64,000 nucleotides of DNA, taken from contig JAEZKZ010000114.1 in the NCBI GenBank assembly GCA_023415305.1, positions 1-64,000 on the forward strand. The letters are read 5' to 3'. Both the position numbers and the translations under genes were made by a program. The DNA comes from Bacillota bacterium (GTDB lineage Bacteria > Bacillota > Clostridia > Acetivibrionales > DSM-1351). Below, piece by piece: positions 44,392-52,879 of the stretch (within the stretch, counting starts at the first letter, position 1; every line of letters starts with the position of its first letter). Below the pieces are notes generated by a model that saw only the letters and a list, made by a program, of their open reading frames with translations, ran no database searches and was not told the origin of the DNA.

Positions 44392-45921
44392 ATGACGAGA
44401 AGAATTAAGATATTCGATACAACACTTAGAGACGGAGAACAGACACCGGGGGTTAATTTGAATCTCCAGGAGAAAATGGAAATTGCAAAACAACTTGCAA
44501 GATTGGGAGTAGACGTCATAGAGGGAGGTTTTGCAATAGCTTCTCCAGGTGATTTTGAATCAATAATGACACTTTCAAAAAATATAAGGGATGTTTCCAT
44601 CGCCAGCCTCTGCCGAGCTACTGAAAAGGATATAGACAGAGCCTGGGAAGCTGTACAATACGCTGAAAGTCCCAGAATCCACACATTTATTGCAACGTCA
44701 GACATACACATGAAATATAAGCTTAAGATGACAGAGGAAGAAGTTTTCGAACGTGCAGTCGCAATGGTTAAAAGAGCTAAAAGCTATTGCTCCGATGTGG
44801 AATTTTCAGCAGAAGATGCCAGCAGAACCCGTGAGGAGTTTCTTGTTAGAATTGTAGAAGCTGTTATCGCTGCCGGAGCTACGGTGGTAAATATACCCGA
44901 CACAGTAGGCTATACTACTCCTGTGGAATTTGGAAGACTGATCCGTACCTTACGTAATAATGTTCCTAACATTGATAAGGCGGAGATAAGCGTACACTGC
45001 CATAATGACCTGGGTCTGGCTGTTGCAAATTCACTAGCCGCAATTGAAAACGGAGCTTCCCAGGTAGAGTGTACAGTTAACGGTCTTGGAGAAAGGGCCG
45101 GTAATGCAGCTGTTGAAGAGATTATAATGGGTATAAACACAAGAAAAGACTATTACGATATTACACATAAAATAGATACGACTCAAATATACAGAACCAG
45201 CAGACTTGTATCGAGTCTTACAGGTGTGAGCGTGCAGCCTAACAAAGCAATTGTAGGCGCCAATGCCTTTGCTCATGAGTCAGGAATACACCAGCATGGA
45301 GTTCTTTCCGAAAAATCCACATATGAGATAATGACGCCCGAGTCTGTAGGCGTGGGGAAAAACAGGATGGTCCTGGGGAAACTTTCGGGACGTCATGCCT
45401 TCGAGGACCGATTAAAGGAAATGGGATATGTTTTAACTGCTGAGGAGATTCTGGTCGCTTTTGAAAAATTCAAGGATCTGGCCGATAAAAAGAAGGTTGT
45501 AACTGATAAGGATATTGAAGCATTGGTGGATGAAAATATCGCTGTGCCCGAGATTTTTGTAATTGACAGCTTCCAGATCAACAGCGGAAATAAGATGATA
45601 TCAACCTCAACTGTCAGCATAAGAAGGGAAAATGTAATAATCACCGAAGCTGCCACCGGGGATGGTCCTGTCGACGCTGCCTTTAAAGCCATTGAACGTG
45701 CAACCGGAGTAAATGCTGAGTTGGTACATTACAGTATAAAAGCTGTAACTGAAGGTAAGGATGCCCTTGGTGAGGTAACTGTCAAGATATCTACCGAGGA
45801 TTCTGTCTACATGGGTAAGGGTGTCAGTACCGACATTATTGAGGCCAGCGTTAAGGCATACCTCAGTGCAATAAACAGATCTATCAGTGAAATCGGAGAA
45901 GCAGCAATAATTAACCGTTAG
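44392..45921 (+). CDS. leuA: 2-isopropylmalate synthase
   Basis: Condenses acetyl-CoA with 2-oxoisovalerate, the committed step of leucine synthesis. The 509-residue protein shows IFDTTLRDGEQTPGVNLN (catalytic Arg, metal Asp), EFSAEDASRT, VNIPDTVGYTTP, ISVHCHNDLGLAVANSLAA and GLGERAGNAA, then the C-terminal regulatory domain that binds leucine (from about 390). I use the ATG at 44392 after GGAAGGAGG; the earlier frame start at 44344 lacks a site. It closes the T-box operon, which fits a leucine specifier. A homocitrate or citramalate role is less likely from the motifs. Confidence 0.93.
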   Translation: MTRRIKIFDTTLRDGEQTPGVNLNLQEKMEIAKQLARLGVDVIEGGFAIASPGDFESIMTLSKNIRDVSIASLCRATEKDIDRAWEAVQYAESPRIHTFIATSDIHMKYKLKMTEEEVFERAVAMVKRAKSYCSDVEFSAEDASRTREEFLVRIVEAVIAAGATVVNIPDTVGYTTPVEFGRLIRTLRNNVPNIDKAEISVHCHNDLGLAVANSLAAIENGASQVECTVNGLGERAGNAAVEEIIMGINTRKDYYDITHKIDTTQIYRTSRLVSSLTGVSVQPNKAIVGANAFAHESGIHQHGVLSEKSTYEIMTPESVGVGKNRMVLGKLSGRHAFEDRLKEMGYVLTAEEILVAFEKFKDLADKKKVVTDKDIEALVDENIAVPEIFVIDSFQINSGNKMISTSTVSIRRENVIITEAATGDGPVDAAFKAIERATGVNAELVHYSIKAVTEGKDALGEVTVKISTEDSVYMGKGVSTDIIEASVKAYLSAINRSISEIGEAAIINR

Positions 45922-45936
45922 GGGCGCTTAAGTTGA

Positions 45937-45963
45937 AGCAGCCCCTATATGGGCTGCTTTTTT
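45937..45963 (+). terminator. Terminator of the ilv-leu operon
   Basis: AGCAGCCC and GGGCTGCT form an 8-base G/C-rich stem with a CTATAT loop, followed by six T, 16 bases after the leuA stop. Confidence 0.9.
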
Positions 45964-46090
45964 CTTACCAGGAATTTATATATTTTTAACTGCTTAAATA
46001 CTTCTGAACTTCGTTTGAAATACTACACATAAATATAACAAATTATTTCACGAAGTATACTTATGCATATGCAGCTGCAATAATCCAATT

Positions 46091-46140
46091 GATGCATTCT
46101 AAGATGCAATTAACCTAATGATGCAGTTTAAAATGCATCA
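46091..46140. promoter_or_regulatory. Cluster of four GATGCA motifs upstream of satD
   Basis: GATGCA occurs at 46091, 46103 and 46120 and inverted (TGCATC) at 46134. The last two make TGATGCA-N8-TGCATCA, a clear dyad at 46119-46140, and the first two form a smaller dyad. The cluster lies about 75 bases before the satD start. It looks like an operator; the SatD C-terminal helix-turn-helix is a candidate reader. Otherwise the gap 45964-46212 is A/T-rich. Confidence 0.5.
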
Positions 46141-46212
46141 AAACTGTTGAGATCAATTCTCGAATATGATACTGTATATATGAAAGCATTAAATTGGGCA
46201 CGGAGGTTAAAA

Positions 46213-46863
46213 ATGTATTTTGCCATAATCGGGGATATCAAAAATTCACGTAAAATGAAGGAGCGTTTTCAGATACAGGAACAGCTTCGTCAGATATTGG
46301 ATGAAGTAAATTCCGAATTTGATGAATATATTGCAGCAAAATTCATAATAACCCTTGGAGATGAGTTTCAGGGGTTGCTAAATTCCACCCAACCAATAAT
46401 AAAGATAATTGAAAAAATAACTCTGAAGATTTATCCTGTGAGAATAAGATTTGGGATAGGCTGTGGTGACATTTCAACCAAAATTAACAGAGAGATGGCT
46501 ATTGGTGCTGACGGAACGGCCTATCATCATGCCAGACATATGATAAACAAGATTAAAAAAAATCAAAACAGCAGAATGAGTGACCAAGCATCAATCGGAA
46601 TTTCAGCCGCTGATAATCAATGTATTGTGGAATTGGCAAACAATACTTTCAGTCTCTGGTCCTTTATACAGGAAAAATGGACTCCAAAACAGGTACGACT
46701 GATTCTTGAGACAATAGATTGTGATAATAACCAGAGGGAGGCCGCCCGTAGACTGGGAATTGTTCAGTCATCTGTGCAGCGGGGCTTGAAGAGCTCGGGT
46801 TATTATACTTATATGCATACAAAAAGAACGTTGGAAGAGGTTTTTGCAAGGGTTTGGGGTTAA
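46213..46863 (+). CDS. SatD-family protein with C-terminal helix-turn-helix
   Basis: A 216-residue protein that resembles the SatD family from its start MYFAIIGDIKNSRKMKERFQ and KFIITLGDEFQGLL, the conserved first domain (about 1-150). The end, QREAARRLGIVQSSVQRGLK, is a helix-turn-helix. The ATG at 46213 follows GGAGG; a longer frame from 46147 is not supported. SatD proteins are often next to DUF3307 membrane proteins, and this one is. Their biochemical function is not settled. Confidence 0.75.
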   Translation: MYFAIIGDIKNSRKMKERFQIQEQLRQILDEVNSEFDEYIAAKFIITLGDEFQGLLNSTQPIIKIIEKITLKIYPVRIRFGIGCGDISTKINREMAIGADGTAYHHARHMINKIKKNQNSRMSDQASIGISAADNQCIVELANNTFSLWSFIQEKWTPKQVRLILETIDCDNNQREAARRLGIVQSSVQRGLKSSGYYTYMHTKRTLEEVFARVWG

Positions 46864-46994
46864 CTTGAGGCTGAGTGGGTTAATACCAGCAGGGTAAATA
46901 CAGCTAGGCAAATGGAATAAGGCGAGTAAGGTAAATAACACACTGGGTAAATTAAACAAGGTACGAATTACAATAAGTTATTGGGGGTGCTGCT

Positions 46995-47780
46995 ATGGAA
47001 CCGATTATGGGGGTTTCACTTATTTCGGTATTATTTGTTTTGCATGTAATAGGCGATTTTTATCTTCAGACTGAAAAGATATCACACAAAAAGAAAGTAA
47101 GTTACAGCGGAGTGATTATTCACGCACTACAATATGGCATTCCATATTTACTGGCAACAATTTTTATAAGAGTTAATATACTGATTATATTTTGCTTTTT
47201 GCTTTCAGTTCTGGCTCATTTTGCGGTTGATTCCCTGAAATATTGGCTGAACAGAAAGGCTGCCTGCAGGTGCTTTTTTACAAGGCCGGCTTTTGTATTT
47301 ACTGCAGACCAGCTTTTACATATAGTGTTGCTGATATTTATAGCTATGATATATGTTAAGAGTAACATCCCCGGGAGGCAAGTATACTTTTACGGGATAT
47401 GGAATGATATGCTACTGGTTTTAAAGCTGCTTCCTGTACTGGCAATTAAGTGGTTGCTGCTTATTTTGCTTATATTAAAGCCGGCAAACATAATCTTTAG
47501 TTTGTTTTTTTCTAACTTTAAGCCAGAGGCCGAAGGTGCTGAGGATGAGAAGCAACAGAGGGCAGGAGCAATAATAGGTAGTCTTGAACGAATTCTAATA
47601 GTGTTTTTTATAAGTATAAATCAATTCTCAGCTCTTGGTTTTATATTGACAGCCAAATCTATAGCCAGATATGATGCCATAGCCAAAGACCGGAAGTTTG
47701 CAGAGTATTATTTAATCGGAACACTGGTAAGTGTTGTATTTTCAGTGGCAGTTTATACGTTGGTATTTAAAGGACTATGA
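46995..47780 (+). CDS. DUF3307 membrane protein, partner of SatD
   Basis: A 261-residue protein with about six membrane helices. The N-terminal segment VLFVLHVIGDFYLQTEKISHKK is the DUF3307 signature (conserved Gly-Asp-Phe and Gln), and further helices include LIIFCFLLSVLAHFAVDSLK, LLHIVLLIFIAMIYV and ALGFILTAKSIARYDA. TTGGGGGTG precedes the ATG. It follows satD by 131 bases and ends so that cimA starts inside or just after its stop (ATGACTTTAATG region). Function unknown. Confidence 0.75.
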   Translation: MEPIMGVSLISVLFVLHVIGDFYLQTEKISHKKKVSYSGVIIHALQYGIPYLLATIFIRVNILIIFCFLLSVLAHFAVDSLKYWLNRKAACRCFFTRPAFVFTADQLLHIVLLIFIAMIYVKSNIPGRQVYFYGIWNDMLLVLKLLPVLAIKWLLLILLILKPANIIFSLFFSNFKPEAEGAEDEKQQRAGAIIGSLERILIVFFISINQFSALGFILTAKSIARYDAIAKDRKFAEYYLIGTLVSVVFSVAVYTLVFKGL

Positions 47781-47806
47781 CTTTAATGAAAGGAGAAGAA
47801 AAAAAT

Positions 47807-49378
47807 ATGTCAAACAAGCTTATTATATATGATTCAACACTTAGAGACGGAGCTCAGGCATTGGGAATATCCTTTACGGTGGAGGATAAACTTAAAATAG
47901 TAAATAAGTTGGATAAACTGGGGATAGATTATATTGAGGCGGGAAATCCCGGCTCAAATCCAAAGGATCTGGAGTTCTTTGAGAAGGTTCTTAAACTGAA
48001 GCTGACAACCTCTAAGATAATAGCCTTTGGTGCAACCAGGAGGGCTAACATAAAAGCTGAGGAGGATGTTAATTTAAAGTCTCTTCTGAAGGCGGGTACA
48101 GAGGCAATTGCTGTATTTGGGAAAGCGTGGGATTTTCAGGTTACGGATATATTAAAAACCACATTGGAAGAAAACCTGAAAATGATATCAGATACCATAA
48201 AATATCTCAAGGAGAACGGTAGAACAGTAGTTTATGATGCTGAGCATTTTTTTGACGGGTATAACGCCAATCCGGAGTATGCAATGGAAACATTAAGAGT
48301 AGCCTGCAAGGCAGGTGCAGATACTATCTGCCTTTGCGATACAAAGGGTGCAAGTCTTCCGTCACATATTGCAAAAATAACAGGTCTTGTGCGTAATGAG
48401 GTGGATTGCGCAATAGGAATTCACTGTCACAATGACAACGGTATGGCAGTTGCAGGCTCCATAGCTGCTGTTGAGGCGGGAGCAATTCAGATACAGGGCA
48501 CCATAAACGGTTTTGGGGAAAGATGTGGTAACGCCAATCTGTGTACAATAGTTCCAAATTTGCAGCTGTTGATGAATTACGACTGTATTCCCGCCGAAAA
48601 CATGGAGAAGCTTACCCCCACAGCAAGGTATGTCAGTGAGGTGGCAAACATAATACATGATGAAAGGGCTCCTTTTGTAGGAAGCTGTGCCTTTGCCCAC
48701 AAAGCGGGTATGCATGCCGATGCAGTAAATAAAAATACTTCTGCCTATGAGATGTTTGACCCGGAGGTGGTTGGGAACCAGAGAAATATACTTATGTCCG
48801 AGGTAGCTGGCAGAAGCGCAGTGATGAGTATGATAAATATGGTAGATAACTCAATAACCAAGGATTCTCCAGAAACCAAAAAGATTATTGAACGGCTTAA
48901 AGAACTGGAGTATGAAGGGTACCAGTATGAAGGTGCAGAGAGCTCCTTCGAACTTGTAATCCGCAAAATGCTTGGAAAATATAAGTCCTTTTTTGAACTA
49001 AAGGAGTTTAAGGTTATAGTAAATGAACCCACGGTAAACAGTGTGAATTCATCTGCAATGATAAAAATACTGGTAGATGGACAGACTGAGATAACAGCGG
49101 CCGAAGGCGACGGTCCGGTTAATGCTCTTGACAAGGCCTTGAGAAAAGCCCTGGAACGTTTCTATCCGGAAATAACTGAAATGAAACTGACTGACTACAA
49201 GGTAAGAGTATTGGATTCCAACTTTGCAACAGCTTCCAAAGTAAGAGTTTTAATTGAAACAACAGACGGACAGGATATATGGACAACAGTGGGGGTTTCA
49301 ACTGACATAATTGAAGCCAGCTGGAGGGCGCTGGTGGATTCTGTGGAACACAAGCTTATGAAGGGAACCGGAATATGA
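47807..49378 (+). CDS. cimA: (R)-citramalate synthase
   Basis: Condenses pyruvate with acetyl-CoA to citramalate, the threonine-independent route to 2-oxobutyrate for isoleucine. The 523-residue protein has IYDSTLRDGAQALGISFTVEDK (GAQ variant of the LeuA-type GEQ), DYIEAGNPGSNPKD, ICLCDTKGASLPSH, IGIHCHNDNGMAVAGSIAA and a C-terminal LeuA-dimer domain. The GAQ motif and the GNPGSNPKD segment separate it from leuA. The ATG at 47807 has AGGAG upstream. It is downstream of the satD/DUF3307 pair rather than in the T-box operon. Confidence 0.9.
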   Translation: MSNKLIIYDSTLRDGAQALGISFTVEDKLKIVNKLDKLGIDYIEAGNPGSNPKDLEFFEKVLKLKLTTSKIIAFGATRRANIKAEEDVNLKSLLKAGTEAIAVFGKAWDFQVTDILKTTLEENLKMISDTIKYLKENGRTVVYDAEHFFDGYNANPEYAMETLRVACKAGADTICLCDTKGASLPSHIAKITGLVRNEVDCAIGIHCHNDNGMAVAGSIAAVEAGAIQIQGTINGFGERCGNANLCTIVPNLQLLMNYDCIPAENMEKLTPTARYVSEVANIIHDERAPFVGSCAFAHKAGMHADAVNKNTSAYEMFDPEVVGNQRNILMSEVAGRSAVMSMINMVDNSITKDSPETKKIIERLKELEYEGYQYEGAESSFELVIRKMLGKYKSFFELKEFKVIVNEPTVNSVNSSAMIKILVDGQTEITAAEGDGPVNALDKALRKALERFYPEITEMKLTDYKVRVLDSNFATASKVRVLIETTDGQDIWTTVGVSTDIIEASWRALVDSVEHKLMKGTGI

Positions 49379-49511
49379 AAGGTTAAGCCCCAGCCATACT
49401 GTTACATAGCAGCACCCCGGATGGTTTTTGCTACTATTATTTAATAAAATGGTATATAATAACCGTATCCTTGTATAATAGTACAAATAATTTAGTAAGG
49501 GGATCAATATT

Positions 49512-49769
49512 TTGAAACTATATGGCAGATTAATCAAAAGCGGAAAGTTATTAAAGGAAGCCTGGGCCGTTCCGGATAACGAAAACGGTATCTTCCATGA
49601 TCAATTGGAGGAATGTCTCATTTCAGTTTGCAAACAGCTGGACATTGAGGTCCCGATATGGCTGAAGAAAAACACTACCGAGTTTGGAATATATAGAAAA
49701 ACCAGCTTTAACAGTGATCATTTCGGTGAATCAATAAAATTTGACAGGTTTGAAATTGTTCTATATTAA
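49512..49769 (+). CDS. Small conserved-looking protein of unknown function
   Basis: An 85-residue protein (MKLYGRLIKSGKLLKEAW...FDRFEIVLY) with no signal or membrane segment and a charged, mostly alpha/beta look. The start is TTG after AAGGGG. It ends before a good terminator and reads as a real gene, but I do not recognise a family. Confidence 0.65.
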   Translation: MKLYGRLIKSGKLLKEAWAVPDNENGIFHDQLEECLISVCKQLDIEVPIWLKKNTTEFGIYRKTSFNSDHFGESIKFDRFEIVLY

Positions 49770-49828
49770 TATAATTTACAAATGAATAACTTAAATAGTG
49801 CATTTTTTGTAATAAGAATGTAAATTAT

Positions 49829-49864
49829 AAACACGTATGCCTGTTTTGGACATACGTGTTTTTT
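49829..49864 (+). terminator. Rho-independent terminator
   Basis: AAACACGTATG and CATACGTGTTT form an 11-base perfect stem with a run of T. It separates the small gene from the xylose genes. Confidence 0.9.
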
Positions 49865-49948
49865 GCTGCCATACAGGAGTAATCTTAATAAAGTGAAAAT
49901 AAAAACTTTAGCTTTTAGTTAAAATTATCTTGATGTAATAGTGAATAA

Positions 49949-49980
49949 TTGATATACTTTATAATATAATATTATAAAGT
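49949..49980 (+). promoter_or_regulatory. xylB promoter with overlapping palindrome
   Basis: TTGATA at 49949-49954 is a plausible -35; 17 bases on lies TTATAA. The same stretch contains a perfect 12-base-arm palindrome, ACTTTATAATAT-A-ATATTATAAAGT (49956-49980), just before the AAGGGGG ribosome site. It is a good candidate operator for the ROK regulator encoded downstream. Confidence 0.5.
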
Positions 49981-50005
49981 AAACTTTGGAAAGGGGGACT
50001 ATACA

Positions 50006-51535
50006 TTGTCTTATCTAATTGGTATCGATCTTGGAACCTCAGGTGTTAAGACTGTATTGTTTAATGAAGGCGGAAAACCTGTAGCAAGTTCCACCGTGGA
50101 GTACCCACTTTATCAGCCAAATCTCGGATGGGCAGAGCAAGAACCTGAAGAGTGGTGGAGGGGCACATGTGAAAGTATAAATAATGTTCTGTTAAAAAGC
50201 GGTGTTGATAAGCGTGAGATAAAGGGTATAGGCTTATCGGGCCAAATGCATGGAGCTGTACTTCTTGATAAGGATGACAAGGTGCTCAGGAAAGCTATTA
50301 TCTGGTGCGATCAGAGAAGCGCTGCTGAATGTGATCAAATTACAGAAATTATCGGTAAGGAAAGATTGATTGAAATTACTGCTAATCCGGCACTTACAGG
50401 GTTTACTGCATCAAAGATCATGTGGGTAAAAAATAATGAGCCTCAGATATTTGAAAAAATTGCAAAAATATTGCTTCCAAAGGACTATATACGATTTAGA
50501 CTAACCGGTGAATATGCAACAGAAGTTTCTGACGCCAGCGGTATGCAGTTGATGAATATAGCCGAAAGAAAGTGGAGTGATGAAGTAGTAAGTAAACTTG
50601 GATTATCTACTTCAATGCTCGGTAAAATGTATGAATCTCAGGAAGTAACGGGTAAGGTTACAGCTTCTGCTGCAGCAGCAACAGGACTGCATGAAGGAAC
50701 AATTGTTGTAGGCGGAGCCGGGGATCAGGCTGCCGGAGCGGTAGGAAACGGTATTGTTAAACCGGGAATAGTGTCATCTACAATCGGAACTTCAGGTGTT
50801 GTTTTTGCATACACAGACAAGCTGACTATCGACCCATTGGGGAGAGTTCATACTTTCTGTCATGCAGTACCAAATACCTATCATATAATGGGAGTTACAC
50901 AGGGAGCAGGTCTTTCACTGAGCTGGTTCAGAGATAACTTCTGTTCTGAAGAAGTTATGACATCGAAATTATCAGATATTTATATTTATAAGCTACTTGA
51001 TGCCGAGGCTGAAACAATAAAGCCTTGCAGTGATGGACTTATCTATCTGCCATATCTGATGGGTGAAAGAACACCTCACCTTGATCCAAATGCAAGAGGA
51101 GTATTCTTTGGTTTGACAGCTTCACACACAAAACCCCATTTTGTTCGCTCAATAATGGAAGGTGTAACTTTCAGCCTCAGAGATTGTATGGAAATAATCA
51201 GAGGTATGGGTGTTAACGTATCGGAAGTGAGAGCTTCCGGCGGCGGAGGAAAGAGTGATATCTGGAGACAGATGCAGGCAGATATATTTGGAACAAATAT
51301 CAACAGAATCAAATCTGACGAAGGCGGAGCGCTTGGAGTTGCAATACTTGCCGGAGTCGGTGCAGGAATATACAAAAGTGTTCCTGAAGCCTGCGAAGCA
51401 ATTATTCAGGTTAAGGATACTTTGGCACCAATCCAGGACAACATCAGCAAATACAATGAGTTCTATAAATTGTATACAAAGTTGTATAAATCATTGAAAG
51501 ACGACTTTACACAACTGAATAACATACTAAAATAG
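50006..51535 (+). CDS. xylB: Xylulokinase
   Basis: Phosphorylates D-xylulose to xylulose-5-phosphate with ATP. The 509-residue FGGY-family kinase has GIDLGTSGVKTVLF, GLSGQMHGAVLLD, IIWCDQRSAAEC, and VVGGAGDQAAGAVGNG with IGTSGVVFAY, then GGGGKSDIWRQMQADIFG near the end. The start is TTG after AAGGGGG. It leads a cluster with a ROK repressor and xylose isomerase, and so can feed xylose to the pentose phosphate pathway. Confidence 0.93.
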   Translation: MSYLIGIDLGTSGVKTVLFNEGGKPVASSTVEYPLYQPNLGWAEQEPEEWWRGTCESINNVLLKSGVDKREIKGIGLSGQMHGAVLLDKDDKVLRKAIIWCDQRSAAECDQITEIIGKERLIEITANPALTGFTASKIMWVKNNEPQIFEKIAKILLPKDYIRFRLTGEYATEVSDASGMQLMNIAERKWSDEVVSKLGLSTSMLGKMYESQEVTGKVTASAAAATGLHEGTIVVGGAGDQAAGAVGNGIVKPGIVSSTIGTSGVVFAYTDKLTIDPLGRVHTFCHAVPNTYHIMGVTQGAGLSLSWFRDNFCSEEVMTSKLSDIYIYKLLDAEAETIKPCSDGLIYLPYLMGERTPHLDPNARGVFFGLTASHTKPHFVRSIMEGVTFSLRDCMEIIRGMGVNVSEVRASGGGGKSDIWRQMQADIFGTNINRIKSDEGGALGVAILAGVGAGIYKSVPEACEAIIQVKDTLAPIQDNISKYNEFYKLYTKLYKSLKDDFTQLNNILK

Positions 51536-51599
51536 TTTATCTATATGGTGTTTTGTAAGGTGGTAATTAATGTAACAATGTGGGGAGGGGGGCAGGAAC

Positions 51600-52811
51600 A
51601 TGAAACCAGGAAAGACAGGAAACAACAAGTTCCTGAAGCAATTTAATGAAACTTCCCTATTGGAATTAATAAGAACCAACAAGCAGTTATCGAAGGCTGA
51701 TCTTGCCCAACTTACAGGATTGTCTCCAACTGCATGCGGAATTATAGTATCAAATCTCCTGGAAAAAAGTTATATTCGCGAAGCTGGTGTAGGAGTCTCA
51801 AAAGGCGGAAGAAGGCCAAACCTTTATGAGCTTAATCCTAAAAGCTATTACTCCATAGGGGTAGATATAGATGTAGACTATATCCGATTCATACTTATGG
51901 ATATCACCGGAAATGTGGAATTCAGGGATAAAATCTCAAGTGGATTTGGACAATCAGTCTCAGACGCAATAAGGCTAATAGAGGAAAAAGTCCGCCAGAT
52001 TATTGAGGTTAACTATATTACCGAAGATAGACTACTAGGAGTTGGAGTTTCGGTTCCAGGTATGGTGGACAATATAACCCATGAGATTATATATGCTCCA
52101 AATCTGGGTTGGGAGCGGGTTGATCTTGGGAATATGATGTCAAGCATGGGTTGTTTCCCTATTTATGTTGATAATGAGGCTATGTGTTCAGCCATATGTG
52201 AAAACTGGATTGGCTGCTGTATCGAACTAAAGGATTTTGTATGTATAAATATGAAGTCGGGTATTGGCTCAAGCATATTTGCAGGAGGCAATATTTACAG
52301 GGGGTGCAGCGGGAGTGCCGGTGAAATCGGCCACATTATGGTAGATCACAACGGACCCAAATGTGCCTGCGGTAATTATGGTTGTCTTGAAACACTTGTT
52401 TCAACCAGGTCAATGGTTGAAAAGGCTCAAAGGCTTGTGAGACAAGGTCTGATAACCGATTTTCCGGAGGCTTTGGATATTAATGCAATAGATTCCATTG
52501 ATGATATTATAAGTGCTGTAAATACAGGAAATGAATCTGCAAGGGTTATTCTTGTAGAAGCAGCCGGATATCTCGGACTTGCACTGGCAAATCTCGTCAA
52601 TACAATAAACCCTTCCAGGATAGTGCTTGGAAAGGAACTAGCAAAATTACCGGAGGATATTCTTGAGCACCTTAGGAGTATAGCATTAGCTAAGGCATTG
52701 AAATATCCGGCTTCAAGGGTTGAGATACTCATTTCTGAATTAGGCGAGGATACCTCGGCACTTGGAGCAGCAATTATACCATTAAAAAAACTCTTTGGCT
52801 ACAGGCTGTAG
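51600..52811 (+). CDS. xylR: ROK-family regulator, likely xylose repressor
   Basis: A 403-residue protein with an N-terminal winged helix-turn-helix (LSKADLAQLTGLSPTACGIIVSNLLEKSYI) and a ROK sugar-kinase-like domain with GVSVPGMVD and the zinc motif CACGNYGCLETLVS. This is the XylR/NagC layout. GGGAGGGGGG is close upstream. Its place between xylB and xylA makes xylose-responsive repression of the cluster likely; the symbol is given on that basis. The ligand is inferred. Confidence 0.78.
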   Translation: MKPGKTGNNKFLKQFNETSLLELIRTNKQLSKADLAQLTGLSPTACGIIVSNLLEKSYIREAGVGVSKGGRRPNLYELNPKSYYSIGVDIDVDYIRFILMDITGNVEFRDKISSGFGQSVSDAIRLIEEKVRQIIEVNYITEDRLLGVGVSVPGMVDNITHEIIYAPNLGWERVDLGNMMSSMGCFPIYVDNEAMCSAICENWIGCCIELKDFVCINMKSGIGSSIFAGGNIYRGCSGSAGEIGHIMVDHNGPKCACGNYGCLETLVSTRSMVEKAQRLVRQGLITDFPEALDINAIDSIDDIISAVNTGNESARVILVEAAGYLGLALANLVNTINPSRIVLGKELAKLPEDILEHLRSIALAKALKYPASRVEILISELGEDTSALGAAIIPLKKLFGYRL

Positions 52812-52879
52812 AGTACTCATATACACGTGGATAAAAAATATATTATATTGCGTGCAGTGGCACGCGGATGGAGGGTATT

